From contig DYCF01000071.1 in the NCBI GenBank assembly GCA_019418225.1, positions 1 through 12,254 of the forward strand: a stretch of 12,254 nt of DNA. Reading direction: 5' to 3'. Position 1 is the stretch's first letter; every line of letters starts with the position of its first letter. This document shows, one piece after another, positions 1 to 6,422 of the stretch. Origin of the DNA: Clostridiales bacterium (lineage in GTDB: Bacteria > Bacillota > Clostridia > Lachnospirales > Cellulosilyticaceae). A program made the translations under genes and the position numbers. The notes under the pieces are model-generated. The model had not been told where the DNA came from, ran no database searches, and worked only from the letters and a program-made list of their open reading frames with translations.

Positions 1-52
1 ACGGTGGTGTGAGAGGTCGGATAATCAATTAATGGTTATCCTCCTACTCGAT
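1..52 (+). mobile_element. Group II intron, 3' end (end of domain V and domain VI)
   Basis: This is the last part of a group II intron whose body lies left of the window. Bases 1-20 match the ending I recall for bacterial group II introns (ACGGTGGTGTGAGAGGTCGG), the domain V 3' strand running into domain VI. Domain VI folds: GAGAGG (11-16) pairs with CCT (43-45) and CTC (47-49), leaving A46 as a single bulged adenosine, the expected lariat branch point. The upper stem is GGATAATCA (19-27) with TGGTTATCC (33-41). Position 52 ends the intron in AT, placing A46 seven bases from the 3' splice site, as is usual. Intron type and whether an intron-encoded reverse transcriptase exists cannot be seen here. 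Confidence 0.8.
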
Positions 53-72
53 TGCAGAAGTAAGAATATTGA

Positions 73-101
73 TTGAAAATTCTTGTTATTACTGATAAAA
101 T
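73..101 (+). promoter_or_regulatory. Vegetative promoter for the secreted protein gene
   Basis: TTGAAA (73-78), a 17-base spacer and TAAAAT (96-101), with TG at 93-94 giving an extended -10. It lies 20 bases past the intron end, so the downstream gene keeps its own promoter despite the intron. The start at 158 leaves a 5' UTR of about 50 bases. Confidence 0.7.
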
Positions 102-157
102 AGAACGATACATTCTTTATTACATGGTAAAGATATATTAAGAAAAGAGGGATGAGA

Positions 158-1732
158 ATGAAGTTAGCGAAGGTAAGAAGGGGATTAATGCTTTTAATGA
201 GTATATCATTAATGAGTCCAATGGTATTTGCAAGTGAAGAGACTGTAAGTAAAACAGTTGCAACCGCAACAACAGCAGCCTCAGTAGTAGAGGAGAAGTC
301 GAGTGAGACATTAGTGGTAGAAGAAGGGGAAAACATAGACTATGAGGCATTAGAACAGGCAAAGATTCAGCGTATCAAAGCACAAGGAACAGCTTTAGGA
401 ATCAGTAAAACTATGGGAAATATTAAAGTAACTGCTGAGTATATCTGGGCAGATCAATATACTTATAAACTGCTTTTAGCTGTAGAGCATGTGGATCAGA
501 CACCTTTTTTAGAAGAGGTGTATAGTACATTTAACTTCGGCAACGATTTGATGAGTAAAAGTGAATATGAAAAACAGAAGTTATGGGAGCAGATGCCTGA
601 GAATGTGACCATAGAAGAAGAGGTTAAGGCATTAGCAAAGATTGATGAAGCATTTAAGCCATTTATAAATGAAGATGGTACTGTTGATGAAGAGGGGTAT
701 ATGGCCTTCCTCTATGGTGGAACAGAAGAAGAGGATATGGTAGGAGAATTTATATCAGGTTCTGCAAGTAGTAGCTTTGGGGAATATAAGGTAGAGAATG
801 CGCCAAGTTATAAAAAATATTTTCTGAAAGAAGGCAGTGTAAATGAGCCGATTGAAGGGGAGATGGTACTAAGTCTTGGCGAGTATCTAGAAGAAAAAGA
901 TGTAGAATATACATCTGCAATGGATTTAGTAGCTTATTTAAATGAGCATAAAAATGATGCTTTAAAAACGCAGCCACTAGAGATAGATGAATATGAAGCA
1001 GAACACTTAGCAGCATTAAAGGATGAAGATGAAGCCTATTATAAGGAATATATGCAGCAATTGGCAGAGTGCCCAAAGGTATTGTTGACTGAAGGTGGGT
1101 TAAAACTGAATTTAGTAGCGGAAATGCCACATTTTTGGATTGACAATATTGGCTTTGTAGATGGGCAGTTACATATGCGCTTAATGGGTGATACCCAAGA
1201 TGAGTCCTATAGCATCGCATTTATGAATAAGCAAGGTGAATTTGCTGAGACGACCTATGGCATAGGCCAAAGTGAATCAGATGAAAATGGCAAGGCAAAA
1301 TGTATGTCTTATAGGGCTTATAAAATCAAAGATATAGAAGACCTCAAACAATATACAATGTGCCTTAGCGGAATAGTAGCTGAGGTAAAAACAGAAGATA
1401 GTTTTGACTTTGAAATACAAATGGCACCAAAGGCTGCAAAGACCATCCAAGTTGATCAAACAGTGACGCTTAGTGAGACAGAAAAACCTGTGTTAAAAAG
1501 TGTAGACCTTACAGATTTATCTGTTGTTTTAAAATTTGATGAATTTAAAAGAGAAATGGAAGATGATTTTCCTATTACACTTATCATGAAAGATGGTAAG
1601 CGTATCGTACAAGAATATTCAGATGCCACAAAGATAGGAAAAGATACAGCAACGATTATTTATCAATTATCAGATGAAGTAACAGAGATTGATAAAATTA
1701 GTGTAGGTGGGGTAGAAATCAGTGTAAATTAG
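158..1732 (+). CDS. Secreted acidic protein of unknown function
   Basis: The protein has 524 residues. I chose ATG 158 over the in-frame ATG at 152 because the AGAGG ribosome binding site (145-149) is too close to 152 but well spaced from 158. Residues 1-25 form a signal peptide: basic MKLAKVRRG, a hydrophobic Leu/Met/Ile core and a VFA|SEE cleavage site. There is no lipobox Cys, LPxTG or transmembrane tail, so the mature protein is probably released. Residues 26-65 are Thr/Ala/Glu-rich and probably a flexible linker. The rest is very acidic and Lys-rich, with two strand-rich parts, about 88-125 and 318-524. The alternating pattern near 88-117 and the C-terminal strands faintly recall ectodomains of DUF4179-type clostridial proteins, but this is only an impression. 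No catalytic motif is visible. No terminator separates it from the glucosaminidase 101 bases downstream, so the two may be co-transcribed. I do not recognise the family. Confidence 0.85.
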   Translation: MKLAKVRRGLMLLMSISLMSPMVFASEETVSKTVATATTAASVVEEKSSETLVVEEGENIDYEALEQAKIQRIKAQGTALGISKTMGNIKVTAEYIWADQYTYKLLLAVEHVDQTPFLEEVYSTFNFGNDLMSKSEYEKQKLWEQMPENVTIEEEVKALAKIDEAFKPFINEDGTVDEEGYMAFLYGGTEEEDMVGEFISGSASSSFGEYKVENAPSYKKYFLKEGSVNEPIEGEMVLSLGEYLEEKDVEYTSAMDLVAYLNEHKNDALKTQPLEIDEYEAEHLAALKDEDEAYYKEYMQQLAECPKVLLTEGGLKLNLVAEMPHFWIDNIGFVDGQLHMRLMGDTQDESYSIAFMNKQGEFAETTYGIGQSESDENGKAKCMSYRAYKIKDIEDLKQYTMCLSGIVAEVKTEDSFDFEIQMAPKAAKTIQVDQTVTLSETEKPVLKSVDLTDLSVVLKFDEFKREMEDDFPITLIMKDGKRIVQEYSDATKIGKDTATIIYQLSDEVTEIDKISVGGVEISVN

Positions 1733-1833
1733 TATAACAATCAGGGAGATACAGTGGCACGTCCTAAAACGAGAAGACATATAGTATAGTAGAATAACTT
1801 ATTTGACTATAATACTATGTGGAAGGTGAAAAA

Positions 1834-2577
1834 ATGGCATATACGAGAGCGCAATTTATAGCAAAGGTGGCACCCTTAGCGCAGGCAGACAGTAAACGTT
1901 CTAATATTTTAGCAAGTCTTACGATTGCACAAGCCATACTTGAAAGCAATAATGGCAATAGCCGCCTAGCGACAGAGGGAAAATCATTATTTGGCATTAA
2001 GGCTACGGGAGCTTGGCGTGGTAAAGTATGGACAGGATATACACTAGAATATTATGACGCAAATAGCACGGTCATTTTAGCAGGTTTTAGGGCATATGAT
2101 AGCTGGGAAGAAAGTATTGAAGATCACAGTAACTTTTTACGTTATAATGCGCGTTATGCAAAAGTTGTAGGTGAGAAGGATTATAAGAAAGCTTGCCAGT
2201 ATATTTATGAAGCCGGTTATGCAACAGACCCTAGTTATACGCAGAAGCTCATCAGCTTAATTGAAAGCAATCATTTAGCACAGTATGATGTGAGAGACCT
2301 ATCAAACACGGTAGATGAAGACTTATTTAATGCATTAAGTAAGATTATAAAGTCAGGGATTACCCTAGAATTTAATAAGTGGAAGCGTACGGATTTAATG
2401 ACACTTAAAGATGCACCAGCACTTATTTGCAGATTAACAGGTGAGGGGAGCTATGAAAAAGCAGTGGACACACTTGTACAAAAACATATTATTTCACAAA
2501 GAAATCTATGGGATAAAAAGACTTATAAGTGTGAGCATGTACGTGCCTTGTTAATCAAATTTGCAGCAAGTTTATAA
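1834..2577 (+). CDS. GH73-type endo-beta-N-acetylglucosaminidase with duplicated C-terminal module
   Basis: This 247-residue enzyme should cleave the GlcNAc-MurNAc glycan backbone of peptidoglycan. The start is ATG 1834, five bases after GGAAGGTG (1821-1828); the upstream in-frame GTG at 1819 would lie ahead of that site. The catalytic domain fills about residues 5-150. It shows IAQAILESNNGNS with the expected general acid Glu37, then LFGIK (52-56), GFRAYDSW (84-91) and the closing YATDPSYTQKL block (129-139), all typical of the FlgJ/AcmA glucosaminidase family. The tail holds two related units of about 38 residues (about 165-203 and 208-245). Each has an Ala-x(9)-Ile start, a central Trp (W183, W226) and an Ala-Leu-(Ile/Leu) helix end. 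Similar segments occur in clostridial phage-type lysins. There is no signal peptide and no holin nearby, so how it reaches the wall is unclear. A single-gene phage remnant and a non-classically released autolysin are both possible. Confidence 0.88.
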   Translation: MAYTRAQFIAKVAPLAQADSKRSNILASLTIAQAILESNNGNSRLATEGKSLFGIKATGAWRGKVWTGYTLEYYDANSTVILAGFRAYDSWEESIEDHSNFLRYNARYAKVVGEKDYKKACQYIYEAGYATDPSYTQKLISLIESNHLAQYDVRDLSNTVDEDLFNALSKIIKSGITLEFNKWKRTDLMTLKDAPALICRLTGEGSYEKAVDTLVQKHIISQRNLWDKKTYKCEHVRALLIKFAASL

Positions 2578-2582
2578 TATGA

Positions 2583-2647
2583 AAAATAAGCCAATGGCGT
2601 AAGCAGAAAAACTTGGGGAGTGAACTGCTGAGCCATTGGCTTATTTT
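2583..2647 (+). terminator. Long Rho-independent terminator after the glucosaminidase
   Basis: A perfect 16-bp stem joins 2583-2598 and 2632-2647, and the T-run continues to 2649. A smaller stem AGCAG (2602-2606)/CTGCT (2625-2629) sits inside the 33-base loop, so the terminator is two-tiered. It has A and T runs on both sides, so it could also work on the minus strand. Confidence 0.85.
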
Positions 2648-2649
2648 TT

Positions 2650-2882
2650 GATTTGTACGTTAGAATGTTGTTTGGAATATTTGTTTATGAATGTTTGTTT
2701 GATAAAAATTTTTTTGTAAAATTTAAGGTAATTTTATGTTTAAATGTTGTAACGAACATTTGTTCGATTACATATATAAATATATCATATGTATTTTTTT
2801 ATTTCAAGTATTTTTTGGAAAAAGTTTTAATATATTTTATAGAGAAACCAGCTATAACTTTAAAGAATACATTATATAAATA
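2650..2882. other. A+T-rich spacer without a convincing gene
   Basis: Very A+T-rich DNA. The only open frame across it is a 76-codon run of Phe, Ile, Tyr and Val that starts in the terminator T-run and has no ribosome binding site, so I do not call a gene. The spacer contains the LexA-like box described separately and several TTTGTTT words upstream of it. AGAGAAACC (2841-2849) is the perfect inverted partner of GGTTTCTCT (2883-2891) at the edge of the first hairpin repeat. Confidence 0.6.
2753..2766. promoter_or_regulatory. LexA/DinR-type SOS box
   Basis: CGAACATTTGTTCG has perfect 6-bp arms (CGAACA/TGTTCG) and differs at one central base from the Firmicutes LexA consensus core GAACATATGTTC. 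It overlaps possible promoter elements: TTGTTC (2760-2765) with TATCAT (2783-2788) at 17-base spacing. The next gene downstream is the zinc-ribbon protein at 2993. Binding is predicted, not shown. Confidence 0.5.
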
Positions 2883-2953
2883 GGTTTCTCTTAATGATTT
2901 CACATGACTAAAAATCATGAATAGCTAAATTTTATAAATGGGAAATCTATAAT
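2883..2953. repeat. Dispersed hairpin repeat, copy 1
   Basis: Inverted arms GATTTCACAT (2896-2905) and ATGGGAAATC (2938-2947) enclose about 32 bases. The copy aligns along its length with the reverse complement of copy 2 (4078-4144), including the flanking TTTCTC-YYAATGATTTC and TTTATAAATG-GAAATCTATA blocks. One arm base differs (GGG for GTG) and the inner stem is decayed. It sits in the leader of the zinc-ribbon gene. Confidence 0.65.
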
Positions 2954-2992
2954 AAAATATTTAAGTTTAATAGATATAAGGGGGCAATGTTT

Positions 2993-3172
2993 ATGGCAAA
3001 GACTAAAAGGGGAAAAGCATTAAAAAGAGATGGATATGGAAGAGGTACTTGTCCTGTATGTCATAGACCTAGGGTGAAACTTGCATGGGAAGTAAAAGAA
3101 GGAGATAAAAAGGTAAAAGTTTGTAAGGCTTGTAATACAAGAATATTAAATGGTAAGGAGACACTTAACTGA
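2993..3172 (+). CDS. Small basic zinc-ribbon protein, function unknown
   Basis: The protein has 59 residues. ATG 2993 is preferred to the in-frame ATG at 2987 because AAGGGGG (2978-2984) is eight bases from the former but only two from the latter. The N-terminus (MAKTKRGKALKRDG) is strongly basic. It is followed by CPVC (C20, C23) and CKAC (C44, C47), a CxxC-x20-CxxC zinc ribbon. Size, charge and fold resemble small ribosomal or nucleic-acid-binding proteins, but it lacks the signature patterns of L28, L32, L33 or S14, so I give no symbol. It is preceded by the LexA-like box and hairpin repeat copy 1, and is followed by the separate deoD promoter, so it is probably transcribed alone or weakly read through into deoD. 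An RNA- or DNA-binding role is inference from charge and the ribbon. Confidence 0.8.
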   Translation: MAKTKRGKALKRDGYGRGTCPVCHRPRVKLAWEVKEGDKKVKVCKACNTRILNGKETLN

Positions 3173-3180
3173 AAACTATA

Positions 3181-3208
3181 TTCAAACCTTAGTAAAATAT
3201 GGTATAAT
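3181..3208 (+). promoter_or_regulatory. Promoter for deoD
   Basis: TTCAAA (3181-3186), a 16-base spacer and a consensus TATAAT (3203-3208) with TG at 3200-3201, an extended -10. The leader to the deoD start is about 90 bases. Confidence 0.7.
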
Positions 3209-3303
3209 CGAAAAAAGCATTCTTATTATTTCATAACTATAGAAAAAAAGGACATGATATATACATAGAAGCTTTGAAATATTAGATTCTAGGAGGAACA
3301 ACT

Positions 3304-4005
3304 ATGTCAACACCACATAATGCAGCAAAACCAGGGGATATTGCAGAAACAGTCTTATTACCAGGAGATCCATTAAGAGCGAAATTCATCGCAGACAATT
3401 TCTTAGAAGATGTTGTACAATACAATACAGTAAGAAATATGTTTGGATATACAGGAACATATAAAGGTAAAAGAATTTCTGTTCAAGGAACAGGAATGGG
3501 TATGCCATCAATCGGTATTTATTCACATGAACTTATTCATGTATATGGTTGTAAAAATCTTATCCGTATTGGTTCAGCAGGAAGTATGAGTGCTGAGCTT
3601 CCACTTCGTCATATTGTATTTGGTATGGGTGCTTGTACAAACTCTAACTACGCTGTACAATACAACTTACCAGGAACATTTGCTGCAACAGCAAGTTATG
3701 AACTTTTAGAAAAAGCAGTAGAAAAAGCTAAAGAAGTAGGTGCTAACTACAAAGTTGGTAATATCCTTTCTTCTGATATTTTCTATAATGCTGATACAAC
3801 AACTACTGAAAGATGGGCTAAAATGGGCGTTCTTGCAGTAGAAATGGAAGCAGCGGCACTTTACATGGAAGCAGCAGCAGCAGGTGTTAATGCTTTAGCT
3901 ATGGTAACAATTTCTGATAACCTTATTACAGGTGAAGAAACAACAGCTGAAGAAAGACAAAACACATTTACACAAATGATGGAAATCGCATTACAACTTG
4001 CGTAA
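3304..4005 (+). CDS. deoD: Purine nucleoside phosphorylase, DeoD type
   Basis: This cytosolic hexameric-type enzyme splits purine (deoxy)nucleosides with phosphate into free base and (deoxy)ribose-1-phosphate, for salvage. At 233 residues it has the normal DeoD length. Known active-site residues of the E. coli enzyme (numbered without Met) are all present one position later: H5 in STPHNA, R25 in GDPLRAK, R44, R88 and S91 in RIGSAGS, the VEME nucleoside-binding segment (E180 to E182), D205 in ISDN, and R218 in EERQN. The start has AGGAGG (3291-3296) at seven bases. Codons look uniform and A/T-ending, suggesting good expression. No deoxyribose operon partners (deoA, deoB, deoC) are adjacent. 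The gene stands alone between its own promoter and a bidirectional terminator. Confidence 0.97.
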   Translation: MSTPHNAAKPGDIAETVLLPGDPLRAKFIADNFLEDVVQYNTVRNMFGYTGTYKGKRISVQGTGMGMPSIGIYSHELIHVYGCKNLIRIGSAGSMSAELPLRHIVFGMGACTNSNYAVQYNLPGTFAATASYELLEKAVEKAKEVGANYKVGNILSSDIFYNADTTTTERWAKMGVLAVEMEAAALYMEAAAAGVNALAMVTISDNLITGEETTAEERQNTFTQMMEIALQLA

Positions 4006-4031
4006 ATCACATATAAAAATAAAAATTTCTT

Positions 4032-4077
4032 ATACGATAAAAGGAGCTAGCCATTGGGTTAGCTCCTTTTATCGTAT
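4032..4077. terminator. Bidirectional terminator between convergent units
   Basis: An 18-bp perfect stem (4032-4049 with 4060-4077) continues as G-T, C-G, C-G to an ATTG loop. The GGAGCTA core is flanked by AAAA on the left and TTTT on the right, so either strand gives a GC-rich hairpin followed by a U-run. It serves deoD on the plus strand and the GGDEF operon on the minus strand. Confidence 0.85.
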
Positions 4078-4144
4078 TATATAGATTTCACATTTATAAA
4101 CTTTAGTTATTCGTAATCTTAAGCAATGTGAAATCATTGGGAGA
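4078..4144. repeat. Dispersed hairpin repeat, copy 2 (best preserved)
   Basis: An 11-bp perfect inverted repeat, GATTTCACATT (4084-4094) and AATGTGAAATC (4125-4135). It encloses a second stem, CTTTAGTTA with TAATCTTAAG (4101-4123), capped by TTCG (4110-4113). Bases 4078-4100 match 6239-6261 of copy 3 exactly over 23 bases in opposite orientation. It lies between the bidirectional terminator and the end of the GGDEF gene, so it falls in the 3' UTR of that operon. Confidence 0.75.
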
Positions 4145-4168
4145 AAACAACTTATGTACATGTATATT

Positions 4169-5236
4169 TCAAGTTTTTAGTTGGTTTCTCAATAATGGGT
4201 TATTCATATAAACTGTATTTTTCCCCTTATCTTTAGCAAGATAGAGATTCGCATCAGCCTTTGCAATGACTTCTTTAAAACTGAGCGTTTCATTATATTT
4301 AATATAAGCACCAAAACTAGCTGTAACGGAAATAGCAACATCTGCATCTAAAATAGGTGTTGTCTCAATCGCTTGACGCATTCTTTCTAAACGATTGAGT
4401 AAAGCCGTATAGTTGGTAAAGTTGTTAAAGAAAATAATAATTTCTTCGCCGCCATAACGTGCCATAAGGTCGTTTGGCCTGGTGAGCTCTTTAATAATTT
4501 TAGAAACTGTCTTTAAAACTAAATCACCATAAAGGTGACCATAGGTATCATTGACATGCTTGAAGTTATCAATATCAATCATGACAATTGTATAGTTTTG
4601 AGTATCTAGTTGGGCAGTATTATGGAGTGTTTCAAAAAAGTAACGCCTGTTAAAAATACCTGTGAGTACATCAATATTAGCTGTTTCTTTAAGTTTGTTA
4701 TAGAGCAAGTTGTTTTCAATAGCTACACCGACATGATTGGCTAAAGAAGATAAAAAAGTAGCGTGTTGTGCAGAAAAATACGCCTTTTGTTGATGCTGGA
4801 TAATAATAAAACCTAGCGTTTCATTATTAACGGTAATAGGAACGCCTAAGCAGGAGAAGACGGGGGTGGCGTGAAGATTACTAGGATAAATAGAGGTTTT
4901 ACTATTTATAATGAATTCTTTCTCATGATGAAAGGTAATCAGATTTTTCTCGGATTCAATGGAAGGAAATGAGAATTCACTAGGCGTAGCGGGAATATAG
5001 TCATTGTTGGTCTTAATATAAATTGTAGAATATTTAGCCCCAAATACACCAATAAGCATATCGTTAATGAGTGGAAATAGATCTTTACTTTTGATATACT
5101 GATTGATATATTTACTTATTTCCAACAGGTTGGTAAAAACATTAAGTTTTTCTTCTAAAATAGTAATCTGGCTTGATAAATCAGCAATAGTTTTTTCAGT
5201 GAATATTTGGTATTTTTCAAACGCATTGTTGTCCAT
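4169..5236 (-). CDS. GAF-GGDEF diguanylate cyclase
   Basis: The predicted enzyme makes cyclic di-GMP from two GTP under control of an N-terminal sensor. Its 355 residues comprise a short coiled coil (about 10-40), a GAF domain (about 45-180) and a GGDEF domain (about 185-350). The cyclase domain opens with DVLTGIFNRRYF (189-200). It has the metal Asp in DIDNFK (221-226) and the active-site loop RYGGEEI (260-266), the accepted GGEEF form with Ile in the last place. R253-P-N-D256 stands five residues before GGEE, so the RxxD inhibitory site is intact and product feedback is expected. No transmembrane segment or signal peptide is present, so it is cytosolic; the GAF ligand is unknown. AAAGGAG at 5244-5250 sets the start. 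It lies 23 bases after the TPR gene stop, indicating one operon. Confidence 0.95.
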   Translation of the reverse strand: MDNNAFEKYQIFTEKTIADLSSQITILEEKLNVFTNLLEISKYINQYIKSKDLFPLINDMLIGVFGAKYSTIYIKTNNDYIPATPSEFSFPSIESEKNLITFHHEKEFIINSKTSIYPSNLHATPVFSCLGVPITVNNETLGFIIIQHQQKAYFSAQHATFLSSLANHVGVAIENNLLYNKLKETANIDVLTGIFNRRYFFETLHNTAQLDTQNYTIVMIDIDNFKHVNDTYGHLYGDLVLKTVSKIIKELTRPNDLMARYGGEEIIIFFNNFTNYTALLNRLERMRQAIETTPILDADVAISVTASFGAYIKYNETLSFKEVIAKADANLYLAKDKGKNTVYMNNPLLRNQLKT

Positions 5237-5259
5237 AAGAATACTCCTTTTGTGAGATA

Positions 5260-6171
5260 CTAGTCCTTTTCCACATGGTGATGGATTTTAAGTTTCTTTT
5301 TGACTTTTTGCGTATATTTATGGCATAAAAATTTTTTGTTATATTTGCGATAGGTATAAGAGAGGTCAAAATAAGGTTGTAAATCATCAGGAAAAGCCTT
5401 GTGTAATCCTTCATAAATTTTGGCTGCTTCGCCATATTGTTTACAACGGCAATGACATTCAGCAAGATGCATGAGATATTCTTTATGGGTAGGCGCAAGT
5501 GAAACAGCCTTTTGAAGAACATTGAGCGCATCTTTATATAAGCCTTCTTCCATAAATACAAGCCCTAAGTTATTATATGCTAGGGCAGAATTAGGCTCTA
5601 AAGCAATAAGCTCTAAGTAGCAGAGTCTAGCTTTAGTAAGATTACCTAGCATATGATAGGAATAAGCTTTTAAGTAGACAGCATTAGAAGTAAATTCAGG
5701 GGTTTTAGTAATAAGGTCACAGTAGCTGATACAAAGCGTATGGTGGTCTTGTACGGATGCTTTTTTTGCAAGAGGTAATAATGATTTATGAGGATGATAG
5801 AGTAAATCTTTATATTCAGTTGCCAAACAAAATGGGACATGTTTTGCTTCTAAAAATTTTTGTAAATGGGTAAGGTCGGCTTGATTGATTTTTTGATAAT
5901 AATCAATGAAACGACATACCAAATAAAGAGAAGCATTTTTGAAGAGGTGCTCAAGCTGCATTGCAATAAATTGCGTGCAGATTTCATAGGCGCCTAAATC
6001 AAAGAGTAATTTCATTTTTTGATAAATGTAAAAAGAAGAGTTATTGCTAAAAACAATAGCTGCATCAATGCATTGAAGAGCTTCTTCAATAGCACCTTCA
6101 TGGGCGCTTGATAACGCTTTTTGAAAATATGTATGTGGTGTACACTCTATAGTAAGGATTTTTTCTTGCAT
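5260..6171 (-). CDS. TPR-repeat protein, first gene of the GGDEF operon
   Basis: The protein has 303 residues. The ATG at 6171 is chosen because AAAGGAGG (6179-6186) stands seven bases upstream; an open frame continues 33 codons further but without such a site. Clear tetratricopeptide repeats run from about residue 161 to 285. One is LAYNNLGLVFMEEGLYKDAL with A-x3-AP at its end, preceded and followed by units of the same 34-residue spacing. The N-terminal half also looks helical, with degenerate TPR-like units around 13-45. The C-terminus is very basic (KVKKKLKIHHH). No signal peptide or membrane segment is seen, so it should act in the cytosol as a protein-binding scaffold. Its pairing with a cyclase suggests that it modulates or receives the c-di-GMP signal, which is inference. 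Dispersed hairpin repeat copy 3 lies in its leader. Confidence 0.9.
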   Translation of the reverse strand: MQEKILTIECTPHTYFQKALSSAHEGAIEEALQCIDAAIVFSNNSSFYIYQKMKLLFDLGAYEICTQFIAMQLEHLFKNASLYLVCRFIDYYQKINQADLTHLQKFLEAKHVPFCLATEYKDLLYHPHKSLLPLAKKASVQDHHTLCISYCDLITKTPEFTSNAVYLKAYSYHMLGNLTKARLCYLELIALEPNSALAYNNLGLVFMEEGLYKDALNVLQKAVSLAPTHKEYLMHLAECHCRCKQYGEAAKIYEGLHKAFPDDLQPYFDLSYTYRKYNKKFLCHKYTQKVKKKLKIHHHVEKD

Positions 6172-6201
6172 GATTATGCCTCCTTTATCAAGAAATAATA
6201 A

Positions 6202-6261
6202 TGAGTTCATATAGTTATAACGTAATGAATAATTAAATTTTATAAATGTGAAATCTATATA
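6202..6261. repeat. Dispersed hairpin repeat, copy 3
   Basis: The right half (6239-6261) is identical over 23 bases to the reverse complement of 4078-4100. The left half GAGTTCATAT (6203-6212) is a decayed GATTTCACAT arm, and the middle (GTAATGAATAATTAAA) aligns with the inner stem of copy 2. It is followed by AGAGAAAC, also found at 2841 beside copy 1. It lies in the 5' leader or promoter region of the minus-strand TPR gene. Confidence 0.65.
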
Positions 6262-6302
6262 GAGAAACAAAGTAACAAATTAAATTAACTGAATTATCTA
6301 TA

Positions 6303-6331
6303 TTGTAATGCAAAAAAAGAAGATGTACAAT
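6303..6331 (+). promoter_or_regulatory. Promoter for the PAP2 phosphatase gene
   Basis: TTGTAA (6303-6308), a 17-base spacer and TACAAT (6326-6331). The two hexamers lie inside a perfect 9-bp inverted repeat, TATATTGTA (6299-6307) and TACAATATA (6326-6334), which might also be a regulator site or an early RNA hairpin. Confidence 0.55.
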
Positions 6332-6422
6332 ATAAATAGGAAAAAATAAGTAAAATTTAAACAATTAGTAAATAAAAAGGACAGATGAAAAGATTAGAAT
6401 AGTAGAATAAAAGGAGAATGAG

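Noticed and set aside
750..1220. Long minus-strand open frame inside the secreted protein gene
   Set aside because: It lies wholly within a clear coding gene, has no ribosome binding site, and is a by-product of the codon bias on the plus strand.
1808..1813. TATAAT as a promoter for the glucosaminidase gene
   Set aside because: Transcription would begin near 1820 and remove or truncate the ribosome binding site at 1821, and no -35 hexamer fits.
2653..2883. 76-codon open frame rich in Phe, Ile, Tyr and Val
   Set aside because: It starts in the terminator T-run, has no ribosome binding site, and its composition is what A+T-rich non-coding DNA gives.
2993..3172. Calling the zinc-ribbon gene ribosomal protein L28 (rpmB)
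   Set aside because: The sequence lacks the L28 N-terminal pattern and core, although size and position first suggested it.
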